From Heracleum sosnowskyi (taxonomy: Eukaryota; Streptophyta; Magnoliopsida; Apiales; Apiaceae), in contig CM061238.1 in NCBI GenBank assembly GCA_030848705.1, positions 58,753,133 to 58,817,132 of the forward strand: a stretch of 64,000 nucleotides of DNA, given 5' to 3'. A model generated the notes under the pieces. It was not told the DNA's origin. It did not search any database and worked only from the letters and a program-made list of their open reading frames with translations. Of the stretch, positions 46,287 through 58,559 are shown piece after piece. Position numbers and translations under genes: made by a program. Numbering within the stretch: position 1 is the stretch's first letter; every line of letters starts with the position of its first letter.

Positions 46287-48941
46287 TCAAGTCGAGAATA
46301 GGTGAGGGTACTTTTCCAGTATTGCGCCCTCTAGTTCCCAGGTGGATTCCTCAATATTATGATTCCTCCAATAAACTCTCACTAGTTTAACAACCTTATT
46401 CCTAAGTACTTGATCCTTACGGTCAATGATTTCCATCGGTTGCTCCACGTATGACAGGTCTGGTTGTATGTCTACATGCTCGTATTCTACTACATGCCTG
46501 GCGTCCGGATTGTATTTCCTTAACATGGACACATGGAACACGTTGTGAACTTGTTGCAGGTTTGGGGGCAAGGCTAGCTCGTAAGTTATTTCCCCGATGC
46601 GTCTTAAGATTTCGAATGGTCCAATAAACCTGGGACTTAACTTCCCTTTCTTCCCGAACCTCATCAATCCTTTCCACGGGGACACCTTTAACAACACAAG
46701 GTCCCCTACATCATACTCTTTGTCCTTTTGAGCCAAATCTGCATATTTCTTTTGTCTGTCTTGGGCTGCTACCAACCGTCCTCTGATAAGATCTACTGCT
46801 TCATTAGTCTGTAGGACCACTTCGGGCCCGAGCATCTTTCGTTCACCAACTTTGTCCCAATACAAGGGAGATCGACATCTTCTTCCATATAGGGCTTCGT
46901 ACGGGGGCATCCCTATGCTTGCATGAAAACTATTATTGTAGGAAAACTCGACCAGTGGTAAGTGGTCATCCCAACTTCCTTTAAAGTCTATGGCATAGAC
47001 TCTTAACATATCCTCTAGCGTCTGGATAGTCCTTTCACTTTGCCCGTCCGTCTGGGGATGGTAAGCAGTGCTCATGTTCAGCTTGGTTCCCACACATTCT
47101 TGGAAACTCCTCAAAAATCTGGAGTTAAACCTAGGGTCTCGGTCTGATACGATGGCGAATGGAACCCCATGTCGCGCCACAATCTCTTTTATATAAATAT
47201 CCACTAGTCTGTCGACAGTGTACCTCCCGTTGATCAGAAGAAAGTGGGCTGACTTCGTCAACGGATCTACGACTACCCATATGGCGTCGTGCTTAGCTTT
47301 GGTCCTTGGTAAACCTACTACGAAATCCTTGACTATGTGTTCCAATTTCCATTCTGGAATCTCTAGGGGTTGTAAGAGTTCGCTAGGCCTCTGGTGCTCT
47401 GCTTTTACTCTTTGGCAGGTCAAACATTTGTTTACCCACTCTGCTACATCCTTTTTTATGTTAGGACACCAATAGTACTCTTTCAAATCCCTATACATTT
47501 TGGTGCTTCCTGGGTGAATCGAATATATTGAGCTATGACTCTCGTATAAAATCTCATCCTTTAACTCTTGAACATTAGGAACCCAAATTCGGTAGGAATA
47601 CCTCATGATTCCTTTATCATCCTTCTCAGTATTTAATTCTTCTCCTAACATTGACTCTTTACCTTCGTTCATCATTCTCTCTTGACACAACTTGATCTTC
47701 TGTAGCAATTCTGGTTGCATTGCAATCTCAATTAGTCTCTCAGTACCATTTCCGGTTATCTTAACCTCAATTTCCATTTTCTCAAATTCTTGGATTAACT
47801 TATCTGACGATGTTATCATCTTAAGTCTCTCTTTCCTACTAAGGGCATTGGCCTTCGCTGGGTGGTAAAGAATCTCACAGTCATAATCCTTGATTAGCTC
47901 TAGCCATCTCTTCTGTCTCATGTTGAGCTCTTTTTGGGTAAAAATGTATTTAAGGCTCTTATGATCCGTGTAAATCTCGCACTTATCTCCATACAAGTAA
48001 TGTCTCCAAATCTTTAAAGTGAAAACTATCGCTACCAATTCTAAGTCATGGGTAGGGTACCTAATTTCACATCCCTTTAATTGTCTGGATGCATAAGAAA
48101 TCACCTTACCGTGCGGCATAAGCACACACCCTAATCCTTTATGCGATGCGTCGCTGTAGATCACAAAATCTCCTTTCCCGTCTGGCAGTGCCAACACAGG
48201 GGCAGTGACTAGTTTCTTCTTTAATTCTTGGAAACTTTTCTCACACTTTTCGTTCCATTCAAACTTTTCAGTCTTTCGGGTAAGCCGGGTCAGCGGGGCC
48301 GCTATCTTAGCAAAATCTTGTACAAATCTTCGGTAATATTCGGCTAAACCCACAAAACTTCTCACTTCGGTTGGTGTGGTTGGTCTTTCCCAGTTTGAGA
48401 CAGCTTCTATCTTAGCGGGGTCGACCAACACTCCTTTATTACTGACTACATGTCCTAAGAACTAAACTTCCTTTAGCCAAAACTCACACTTTGAGAATTT
48501 GGCATACAACTTTTCCTTTCTCAGTGCTTCCAATACTATCCTCAATTATTATGCATGTTCTTCCTCTGTCTTTGAGTAAACCAAAATATCGTCGATGAAA
48601 ACTATGACACACTTATCCAAATACTTCTTGAAAACTCGATTCATTAAGTCCATGAAAGTTGCAGGGGCATTCGTTACCCCAAACAACATTACTAAAAATT
48701 CGTAGTGTCCATACCTAGTGCGAAATGCAGTCTTGGGTATATCCTCATGTTTAATCTTCAAATGGTGGTATCCAGTTCTCAAATCAATCTTTGAGAAATG
48801 AACTGCATCCTTTAGCCGATCAACAAATCATCGATCCTTGGCAGGGGGTATCTATTCTTAATAGTTAGCTTATTCAGTTCTCGGTAGTCTATGCACAACC
48901 TCATGTTGCCGTCCTTTTTCTTCAGAAATAACATTGGTGCA
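46287..48941 (-). pseudogene. Chromovirus D pol: RT (C-part), RNase H, integrase, chromodomain-like tail
   Basis: From 48941 leftward in sense: KKKDGNMRLCIDYRELNK (RT), a damaged stretch, then VIVFIDDILVYSKTEEEHA (FIDD catalytic box, 48549-48782). A stop lies near 48545. From 48431 the frame is open for about 714 codons: RNase H (YSDASHKGLGCVL, HDLELVAIVF, YTDHKSLKYIF), integrase with HX..H and CLTCQRVK zinc site, the D of VVDPLTKSAHF region, SDRDPRFNS, and E in GQSERTIQT, and a C-terminal chromodomain-like part (VYWRNHNIEESTWE). The last feature assigns it to chromoviruses, which insert in heterochromatin. At 48941 it is cut by Athila-2. Confidence 0.88.
48937..48941. repeat. Target duplication GTGCA, left copy
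   Basis: Matches 59931-59935 across Athila-2. Confidence 0.9.
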
Positions 48942-50290
48942 TGATAAGTGGATTTCATATCCACTTGGATCGTCCTAAATTGACTTAAATTTGATCGTTA
49001 GTTCTCAAGTGTGTGGTGTTTGTGATGTGTTTTATGTTAGTATTTGCAGAATTTATTTGTTAGCAGAGTAGTGGAGTTCTTGTGGATTACAGTGGTGTTT
49101 TGAGCATTTTCTGTGAAGGCCAAGTGGTTGCGGAGCGAGAGAGCGCAAGGAAAAGTCAAGGAATGCAAAGTTGAGGATTCTGAACAGTAACCAGGCGCGC
49201 CCGCGCTCTTCAAATGCTGTAGAAGGCAATTCTGAGTCAGAAAAGGAAAGTTGCCAGAAGACCAGTCAACCCAGAGACCTATATAATCAATTGGTGGACG
49301 ATTTCTGAGAGATATATTGAGTTACATACATACATATTCATCCACCGGTGAGGAGAACAAGAAGACGACTGATTACGAAGATCTACTTTTCATCTTATCT
49401 TTGTATTCTTCTAATTAGGCGATACTTTGGATTCTCGTTTGTTCTTTCAGAAACCCTAGCACTTTTATTCAGTATTCTAGACTTATTATTATCATGTTTT
49501 CATCAGAACCCACGATGATGAACGGTTCGATTATGAACTAATCGTTGTCGTGGGATTCTAACGGATTTATCTATGGATTTTAGTAGTTAATTGTTTTAAA
49601 GATTTGTGTGTGATGGCTAATTGATATCCTAGTTTGGTTGTGCTTATTCTTCTTGGATGCGTAGCTAACATCTAAGTTGTTTGTTAATCTCTATTGATTG
49701 TGAAAGTGGATATAGAGGTTTAGAACTTGCCATGCTAGCATAGGTTTATGTATGTTTGTCATGCATGATTCATAGGTGATTTTAACCATCTTACCTGCCC
49801 TATGTAATCTGAATGGATAACTTGCTCGTTAAACCGTTATGTTTTCAAATCTTATAGACATATATGGTCTAAGCATAATTGGTGTCTGCTTAACTTCTAT
49901 CTCTTTTGTGGATGTTTGAGTGGTTTGGTATACGTATACTGAAAGGTAGCGTGTACTGATTTCGTGTTATCTGATTAGTTATCATAACCGTCGCATACAT
50001 TGATTAAAGACAAAAGACTCTAGATGAAGTATTTAATGAAGTTAGGATCCCATGTTTTATTCTCATAAGTAATTCAACAAAAAAATCTTTAGTTTAATAT
50101 AGTCTTGGTAATTTGTTTAGATAATTTAATTAATCAGAACACAAATTTGATACTTGTCTTAGCATTGAACAATAGCCATACATTGTTGCATAAGTGCATA
50201 ACTATAGTAACCAAAACAGTCTCTGTAGGAACGAACTCTACTCATATATTACTTGTTGACCGCGTACGCTTGCGTGATTTTGTGCAAACA
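48942..50290 (+). repeat. 5' LTR of Athila-2
   Basis: TGATAAGTGGATTTCATATC to GATTTTGTGCAAACA. It has only one GC box (49192-49206); the 3' LTR has two. Contains TATATAAT (about 49278) as a possible TATA element. Confidence 0.93.
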
Positions 50291-50296
50291 AGTTTT

Positions 50297-50314
50297 TGGC
50301 ATCGCTGCCGGGGA
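50297..50314 (+). promoter_or_regulatory. Primer binding site of Athila-2
   Basis: TGGCATCGCTGCCGGGGA, tRNA-Asp type with two changes from the Athila-1 site (CGCC to CATC). Confidence 0.8.
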
Positions 50315-50436
50315 CTCGGTGTTATATATATAGTTTATGTGCTTGTCATCAGTGGTCGTTAAAGTTCACTGACTCGGATTATTTTCTCATCGATTTTACT
50401 TTGTTTGGTGAGTTTCAGTTATTTTAGTGAGCGTGT

Positions 50437-52567
50437 ATGCGAACACGTTCTCAATCTCGTAAGGAATCACTTGAATTGAATCTAGTTATGGGAGAACCAG
50501 CAGAAGAAACGAAGGCTTTGAAGGATTATTCTCAGCCAAAGATCAATGACATTCAATCTAGTATTGTCAGGCCGGCTATTGCAGCTAATACTTTTGAAAT
50601 CAAGCCTGGCACGATTCAGATGGTGCAGAATTCAGTTCAGTTTGGGGGTGCTCCAACGGAAGATCCTAATTTGCATATTAGGGATTTCATCGAGATATGC
50701 GACACCTTCAAGTTCAACGGAGTGTCAGAAGATGCTGTGAAGCTGAGACTTTTCCCATTCTCTCTGAGGGATAAGGCTAAAGGCTGGTTGCACTCTCTAC
50801 CAGCAGGTTCGATTACTACATGGGAAGATCTGGCTAAAAAGTTTCTCACTAAATTCTTTCCTATGGCTAAAACAGCAGCAATCAGGAATGCTCTTACGCA
50901 GTTTGCACAATATTCTGGAGAAACTTTGTGTGAGGCTTGGGAGCGTTACAAGGAGATGCTTAGGAAGTGTCCTCATCATGGAATGCCTGATTGGATGGTG
51001 ATCAATTGTTTTTATAATGGTCTGGGAGATCAATCACGACCAATGCTTGATGCGGCATCAGGTGGAGCTCTTTGGGCTAAAAGCTACGATGAGGCTTATG
51101 AGCTAATTGAGATGATGGCTGCTAATGAATATCAGAATCCAACTCAGAGATCATCACAAGGCAAAGTAGCAAGAATTCTGGAAGGTGGATTCTCTGTCCA
51201 ACTATGGAGTTCATCAGGTGGCTAGTGTGTGTGAACTATGTGCAGGTGCACATGATACGAATCAGTGTGCCATATCTAGTGAATCGGCGCAGTTCGTGAG
51301 CAATTTTTAGAGGCCACAGCAGCCAGTGCCTAATGCCTATCATCCGAATAATAGGAACCATCCAAACTTCAGCTGGAGTAACAATCAGGGAGGTCAACAA
51401 CAACAACCATAACAGCCGAATCAGCAGTATCAAGGTCAGCCGTATGGAGCTAAGCCATTTAACTCTTCTGGTTTTCAGCAGCAGTATGCTCCAAGGCAAC
51501 CGTATCAACCACCAGGTTTTCAACAACCGTCTCAAGGCAATGTTGGTCAGTCGTCTAATGAAAAGTCTGAATTGGAGGAATTGAGGCTAATGTGCAAGAG
51601 CCAAGTTGTTTCCATCAAGACTCTGGAGAATCAAATCGGTCAGATTGCCAATGCCTTGTTGAATAGACCACATGGAACTCTCCCTAGTGATACGGAAGCT
51701 AATCCTGGCAAAAGAGAAGTCAAAGAATATGTTAAAGCAGTTACCTTGCGATCTGGAAAGGTTACGGGTGACCAGAACTCAGAAACAGAGCAAAACGAAG
51801 AAATTTTTGGATTTCCAACAGAAGGTGGGCGCGCCCGCGCCCTAGGAAGCGCGCCCGCGCCTGATGTTCTGCTAGAAAATGAAGAAAAAGAGGAAAAATC
51901 AAGTTTGGGGGGAAACGAAGCGGAAAAGCGTGACAATTCGACTGAGAAATCTGTTCTGAAGCAGAATACAGAGATCAAGGAGGTCTATCCTCCTCCTCCA
52001 TTCCCTAAACGTCTTCAGAAGCAGAAGTTGGATAAACAGTTTGCTAAGTTTCTGGAGGTTTTCAAGAAGTTGCAGATCAACATACCTTTTGCGGAAGCTC
52101 TAGAACAAATGCCGAGCTACGCAAAGTTCATGAAGGGTATTCTATCTCGGAAGTTGAAACTCGAGGATTTGGAGACCGTTGCTCTAACTGAAGAGTGCAG
52201 TGCGATTCTTCAGCAGAAGTTACCTCCTAAACTCAAGGATCCAGGGAGTTTCACCATACCGTGCACAATCGGCAATCTATCTTTCAACAAGTGCTTGTGT
52301 GACTTGGGAGCTAGTATTAATCTGATGTCGTTGTCTGTCTTCATGCAACTTGGGCTGCCTGAGCCTAAACCTACAAACATGTCCTTACAGCTGGCTGATC
52401 GGTCGATCACATATCCAAGGGGCATAGTGGAGGATGTTTTGGTTAGAGTGGATAAGCTTATCTTTCCTGCTGATTTTGTTATTCTTGATTTTGAGGAAGA
52501 CAAGAAGATTCCTATTATCTTGGGAAGACCGTTCTTGGCTACAGGCCGTACTTTGATCGATGTGTAG
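50437..52567 (+). pseudogene. gag: Athila-2 gag-protease
   Basis: ATG 50437 (MRTRSQSRKESLELN). The capsid-type part is open to about 51180, where a deletion relative to Athila-1 shifts the frame. The homologous sequence continues with knuckle CELCAGAHDTNQC, TAG at 51308 and TAA near 51410 in the Gln-rich part, and is open again 51572-52567 with a linker coding the GC boxes (GRARALGSAPAP) and protease (DLGASINLM, IILGRPFLATG). It ends at TAG 52565-52567 after LIDV, the same site as in Athila-1. Confidence 0.88.
51827..51861 (+). repeat. GC-box pair inside Athila-2 gag linker
   Basis: GGGCGCGCCCGCGCCCTA followed 6 bases on by GCGCGCCCGCGCC; same site as 2615-2666 in Athila-1. Confidence 0.75.
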
Positions 52568-54366
52568 AAAGGAGAACTTACAATGAGGGTACATGACCAG
52601 AATGTTACCTTCAGTGTGTTCAATGCAATGAAGTTCCCTACAGAGGATGATGAGTGTTTTTCAGTGGACTTGGTGGAGTCTGCAGTTTACACGGAGATCG
52701 AGCAATTGCTTAAGTCAGATACCTTGGAGAAGGTACTGATAGGGGATTCTGATACTGAAGACAAAGAAAGAGAGGAGCAACTGTAGTATTTGAATGCTTC
52801 TCCATGGAAAAGAAATATTGATATGCCGAGCGTCTCAAGCCATCGATTGAAGAAGCTCCTATTCTTGAACTTAAACCACTACCGGAGCACTTGAGGTATG
52901 CTTTCTTAGGTGATACATCTACTTTACCTGTGATTATTGCATCTAACTTATCAGGTAGTGAAGAAGAAAAACTTTTGAGAATTCTGAGAGAGTTCAAATC
53001 AACCATTGGGTGGACCATAGCGGATATCAAGGGAATCAGCCCTTCGTATTGCATGCATAAGATTCCGCTTGAACCAGGAAGTAAACCAACTGTGGACCCT
53101 CAAAGAAGGCTCAATCCTATTATGAAAGAGGTGGTGAAGAAAGAAATTCTGAAGTGGTTGGACGCAGGAATTATCTATCCTATTTCAGACAGTTCTTGGG
53201 TGAGTCTAGTGCAATGTGTGCCTAAGAAAGGAGGCATAACAGTGGTTGCTAATGAGAAGAATGAGCTTATCCCTACTCGTACAGTTACAGGGTGGAGGAT
53301 TTGCATGGACTACCGGAAGCTGAATAAAGCCACCAGAAAAGATCACTTCCCTCTACCGTTCATTGATCAGATGCTAGACAGGTTGGCTGGTCATGAGTTC
53401 TATTGCCTTCTGGATGGTTATTCAGGTTACAATCAGATTTGTATTGCTCCAGAGGATCAGGAGAAGACCACATTCACATGTCCTTTTGGCACTTTTGCGT
53501 TCCGTCGCGTGTCTTTCGGACTCTGTGGTGCACCAGCAACGTTTTAGAGGTGTATGATGGCCATTTTCTCAGATATGATTGGCATTAATGTGGAGGTGTT
53601 CATGGACGACTTCTCAGTTTTTGGAACTTCCTATGACCAGTGCATACAAAATCTTGGCATGGTGCTAAAAAGGTGTGTTGAGACCAATTTGGTGCTCAAT
53701 TGGGAAAAATGTCACTTCATGGTGCAAGAAGGAATCATTCTTGGGCATAAGGTTTCTAGCAAGGGGCTTGAAGTGGATAAGGCCAAAGTGGAGACAATTG
53801 AAAATCTTCCTTCACCAATTTCAGTTAAGGGAATTCGCAGTTTTCTTGGTCATGCGGGGTTCTATCGGCGATTCATTCAAGACTTCTCCAAAATCTCTAA
53901 ACCCTTATGTAGTTTGTTGGAAAAGGATGTTCCTTTCAAGTTTGATGAAGATTGCTTAGCTGCTTTCGAGCTTTTGAAGAAGAAGTTGACTACTACACCT
54001 ATTATCACTACACTTGACTGGGATGAACCGTTTGAGTTGATGTGTGATGCTAGTGACTATGCCGTGGGAGCTGTTCTTGGGCAAAGGAAGAACAAGGTGT
54101 TTCATGTGATTTACTATGCTAGCAAAACTCTCAACAATGCTCAGCTGAACTACACTACTACAGAAAAGGAACTTTTAGCCATTGTCTACAGTTTCGAGAA
54201 ATTCAGGTCATATTTGCTTGGAACTAAGGTAGTAGTCTATACTGGTCATGCAGCAATTCGTTATCTGATTTCTAAGAAAGATTCAAAGCCGCGGTTGATT
54301 CGTTGGGTTCTTTTGCTCCAAGAGTTTGATTTGGAGATTAAAGACAGGAAGGGTACAGAAAACTAG
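52568..54366 (+). pseudogene. Athila-2 reverse transcriptase and RNase H
   Basis: Linker 52583-52786 ends in TAG (EQL/YLN), a deletion lies near 52830, then RT from 52891: IPLEPGSKP, WRICMDYRKLNKATRKDHFP, LLDGYSGYNQI, TTFTCPFGTFAFRR. TAG at 53546 follows APATF. The catalytic box is FMDDFSVFG (53605), the usual FxDD of this lineage. RNase H: LMCDASDYAVGAVLGQ, TTTEKELLAIVYSFEKFR, and YTGHAAIRYL, where the usual Asp of YTDHAA is Gly. TAG at 54364 separates it from integrase. Confidence 0.88.
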
Positions 54367-55767
54367 GTGGCTGACCATTTTTCACGATTGGAAGATCTCG
54401 GTAAGAATGCAGGTGATAAAACTCTTATCAATGAATTTTTTCCTGATGAGCAGCTTTTTGGGGTGCAAGATGAAGAACCATGGTTTGCAGATATTGTGAA
54501 CTATCTTGTTAGTAATGTCATCCCTGCTGAATTCTCTTATGCTCAAAGGAAGAAGTTTCTACATGATGTGAAGTGGTATCGTTGGGACGAGCCATTCTTA
54601 TTCAGGCAATGAGCTGATCAGATGATAAGAAGATGCATTCCTTATAGTGAAACCGAGGGTATTTTGCGAGATTACCATTCCACCACTTATGGAGGTCATT
54701 ATGGTGGAGAGAAAACAACTACTCGAGTACTTCAGGCAGGGTTCTACTGGCCAACTCTGTTTAAAGACGCTCATCAGTTTGTGTTGAGGTGTGATCGATG
54801 CCAAAGGGTTGGTAATATCTCTAGGAGGAATGAGATGCCTCTTAATATGCTGCTTGAAGTGGAGATTTTCGATGTGTGGGGAATAGATTTCATGGGACCA
54901 TTTGTTTCATCCTGCAATAATCAGTACATACTGTTAGCTGTGGATTAAGTGTCTAAATGGGTCGAGGTAAATGCTTTACCGACCAATGATGCTAAAGTGG
55001 TGCTGCGTTTTCTGCATAAGCAAATCTTCACGCGATTTGGAACTCCAAGGGTAATCATCAATGATGAGGGTACGCATTTTTGTAATCGCAAGTTCACAGC
55101 CTTGATGGCTAGGTATAATATCAATCATCGAGTTGCTACTGCCTATCACCCTCAGACAAATGGCCAAGCTGAAGTTTGTAATAGGGAGATCAAGTGTATC
55201 CTTGAAAAAGTTGTAAATCCTTCGAGGAAGGATTGGTCGTTGAAGCTTGATGAAGCTGTTTGGGCTTATAGGACAGCTTACAAGACTCCTTTGGGTACGT
55301 CACCATTTCAGCTGGTGTATGGTAAGGCTTGTCATTTGCCTGCCGAGCTAGAACACAAGGCATATTGGGCGTTGAAGAAGTTGAATTTTGATTTGTCAGC
55401 TGTTGGTGAGAAAAGAATGCTTCAGATTAATGAGTTGGATGAGTTTCGTCTACAGGTTTATGAAAATCACAAGTTATACAAGGAGAAGGTAAAGAGATGG
55501 CATGATAAGAAGTTGGTGCAAAAGTCCTTTGTTCCTGGCCAACTAGTTTTGCTTTTTAACTCTCGTCTCAAGCTTTTTCCTGGTAAACTCAAGTCAAGGT
55601 GGTCGGGGCCGTTCACGGTCAAAACAGTGTTTTCACATGGTGCAGTGGAAGTTTTTGATAAGTCACCGGATGAAGCATTTAAGGTCAATGGTCAGAGGTT
55701 GAAACCATATTTTGGTGAACGGGTGAATCGCGAGGCGGAAACCGCGATTCTTGTTTCAGCTGTTTAA
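54367..55767 (+). pseudogene. Athila-2 integrase
   Basis: Open in three pieces broken by TGA at about 54610 and TAA at about 54947. Zinc site H(54674)..H and CDRCQRVG; core Asp in WGIDFMGP, second Asp in IINDEGTHF, Glu in QTNGQAEVCNREI, so D,D,E is visible. C-terminal part with VPGQLVLLFNSRLKLFPGK. It ends at TAA 55765. The same end is the only integrase piece left in Athila-1. Confidence 0.88.
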
Positions 55768-56146
55768 GGAGTCAGGAATCACGTCAAGCTATTGACGTAA
55801 AACGAGCTCTTCGTGGGAGGCAACCCATGATATGTTGTAAGTATTTTTCATTTTCTTTGTTTCAAAAAAAAAAAAAATCAGAAAATCAGAAAATCTGGTA
55901 GAAGGACCGCGCGCCCGCGCCCTAGCCACGCGCGCCCGCGCCCAATCCCTGTCCAGGAAAAAACAGAAACGGGAAAAAAGAAATAAAACCTCCCCAATCC
56001 AGATTTTATGTGTTTTTTCCCTTTTTAAACACATACCTACCCCTCCCCAACCCTCTATATCAAAACCCTAGCCCTAAATTACTCTTTCTCATTCTCTCTC
56101 TCACACCTATACATACACACATCTATATATATCTTCATCAATTTCA
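55768..56146 (+). other. Integrase to env-like spacer of Athila-2
   Basis: No gene. Holds a GC-box pair (55907-55943), an A14-type run (55864-55877), and, just before the next ATG, a pyrimidine-rich stretch with CTCTCTCTCACACC (56092) that looks like a plant leader. Confidence 0.7.
55907..55943 (+). repeat. GC-box pair after integrase, Athila-2
   Basis: CCGCGCGCCCGCGCCCTAGC followed by CACGCGCGCCCGCGCCC; same site as 1042-1092 in Athila-1. Confidence 0.75.
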
Positions 56147-57326
56147 ATGGCTCCACCAAAGAGGGGTAGATTGGCAGGTAGTAGCAGCACTCGTCGTTCT
56201 TCTTCTGAGGAGGAGTCGAGTATTGGTATTGGAGGAGAGAAATTCACATCTCCAGAGGCTCAGGTTGAGTTTTATCGTTTGTTGTCTAAGGCTGTGGCTA
56301 AAGAGAGGGGATTTTTGCCTCAACCTACTGATGGGCACTTGTTTACCATGATTACAAAGAGGGGTTGGGAATCCTTTTGTGAAGCACCGGAGCCGGTCCC
56401 GTTGTCTATTGTGCGGGAGTTCTATGCTAATGCTAAAGCCGACAAGAACGGTTATAGTATGGTTCGGGGATTTACTGTTGATTATACGGCTAGGGCAATT
56501 CATCGGGTTTTGAATTTGCCTAGGAGGAAGAGGGGTGAGGAAGACTAGTCTTTGAAGACTCGGGAAGATCTTGATCTCGAGTACATTCTTGGGGAGATGT
56601 GTGTTCCAGGCACGACTTGGAAGTACAAGGCTGGCACCACTAAGCCGATTACTTTTCCGGCTTCTGCTATGAACAGGTATGCGAGGGCTTGGAATTTGTT
56701 TATTTGTGCTAATATTGTGCCTTCTTCGCATCAGCATGAAGTTATGGTGGAAAGGGCTATTGTTCTTTTTGGTATTCTGAATGAAGAGTACATTGATCTT
56801 GGAGAGCTCCTTTATAGGAGTATTGTGAAGTTTTTGAAGGGTGGTACAACGGGGGCGATTCCTCATGCCTCCATTGTTACCAAGTTATGTACTGCTGTTG
56901 GTGTTCGTTGGTCCGAGGAGGAGCAGGTTCAGTTACCAAGCTCCTATAGATCATTCGACGATTGATAGGATGGTGGATTGGGATGGTGGTGCTCCGGATT
57001 ACTATGGTTTGGGCTATACTCATCTTGAGGATGCTGAGGAAGCAGAGGCTCCACCTCGTGAGCCTGCAGCTAGGAGGGAACGTGCATACAGGATTCAGCG
57101 TGAGGTGGATAGGTCTGGTTTAGGGGATGTGCAGTATAGGCGTTTGACGCGGCGCATTGATGCGATTCATGACAGTCAGAGCCGTTTTGCTCAGGATTTG
57201 ACTCAGGCTTTGAGTACTGCATTCAGAGTTACTGGAGTTGACATCACTTGGCCTACTTTTGGAGTGGATTCTTTTTATCCACCACCGGATACACCACCCG
57301 AGGAGGGTGGTCCTGCTGATGATTAG
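56147..57326 (+). pseudogene. Athila-2 env-like gene (about 393 codons), one nonsense, one frame change
   Basis: ATG 56147 (MAPPKRGRLAGSSSTRRSSS). TAG at 56546 (after EED, expected CAG) and a one-base frame change near 56935; reading then continues to TAG at 57324. Middle part: VREFYANAKADKNGYSMVRG, FTVDYTARAIHRVLNLP, WNLFICANIVPSSHQHE, and a C-terminal Arg/Glu-rich helix and Pro-rich tail (YPPPDTPPEEGG). No clear membrane segment or signal peptide, so the name env-like is from position only. The domain resembles residues 50-250 of the extra gene of SIRE A. Confidence 0.8.
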
Positions 57327-58559
57327 GTATTCTCTGCATCTTTCCTTGTTATTACCTTCAATGAGGACATTGAATATTGTAAGTTTGGGGGTGGTAATTA
57401 GGGAAGATTAGTGTGTGTGTCATATAGATTCATATTGCATTTGTAGTTAGTTCATTCATATCTTTGCATGTTTATGTCATATAGAGCATTCTGTTTGCAT
57501 TAGTGTTTGTGTCTATCATGTGAGTTCATTTAGTTGCATTTGCATAGCATGCATATTTCATGATCCTTTAGGAATTGACTATTTCCGTTGATGAGTTGAT
57601 GTTGATGGGAGTGTGGTAGTGATGAATAGAGGGTTGATTAAGTTCCTATGAATTGACTTGCATGCCAGAAACAAATTAATTTCATAAGTCTCATTGGTTG
57701 CTTTTGAATTTGATCAGACCATGTTTGTTTGGATGTTAGAATTTAACCGCTTGCTTATATTTAGAATGTATTCTATTCTCTTGAAATTGAAAGAAGCACT
57801 TAAGTCTAAGTTTGGGGGAAACCAGGGATTTCATGCTAGTTGTCAATAAAGGCTAGGCGTCAAATGGCTAGTAGCCGGCTCGTTGAAAAGATGAGTAGTC
57901 TAGGGTGGGATGAGAAAAAGCAAAGCGCACTCATTCCGAAATTAAAAAAAGAAAAAAAAAGAAAAAAAAAGTTGTGTTTATGCAGAATTGATCAGGTTGA
58001 GCTCTTTAATACTCGAGCAATTAAGTTCTAGGGGACTTTGTGCCTAGTGACCTAAGACTTTTCCGGTCTGGGATCCACTAACCTAACGCTCGTTACATGG
58101 GTATTATTGTATAAGCCTTTTGGGGTCTCATCCATTGCACGGTCAAATAAGCATGTGTATTGTGTTTAGTATGTTGTGTGTTGTAATAACGCATGAATTC
58201 CTGTCTAGCTCAAGCGGATTTTGAGGTGTCTTTAAGTGGTTTCTTGTGTTTAGAGTATATTCTGTTTATAAGCTTGTGGTTGTTTTGGTGAAGAATAGGA
58301 TATGGTCTTGATTTATTTTGGGAGTATATTGATGAGCATTGCACACACGCACGTTTCTGTGTTTGTATGGTTAGTGTAAGTGAATTTGGTTGAACTCTGT
58401 TTGAAAGATTGCATTCCTTGATATGTTTGCTTGTTGATTGGTGTTGGTTAGTCTGAGGGGATCACTTGCATTATCATATTAGTTGTATTCATGCATTGCA
58501 TTATAGTTAGTAGAATCTGTTTATGCTTGAGGACAAGCATCGGTTTAAGTTTGGGGGTG
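57327..58559 (+). other. 3' untranslated zone and polypurine tract of Athila-2
   Basis: 1.2 kb without a gene. AAGTTTGGGGGTG occurs three times (about 57383, 57809 with AAAC, and 58549 directly before the LTR); the last is the polypurine tract. Matches the left end of the window in reverse. Confidence 0.75.

Noticed and set aside
56147..57326. True viral envelope protein
   Set aside because: No signal peptide, no convincing membrane anchor, no glycoprotein-like Cys pattern; position after pol is the only support.
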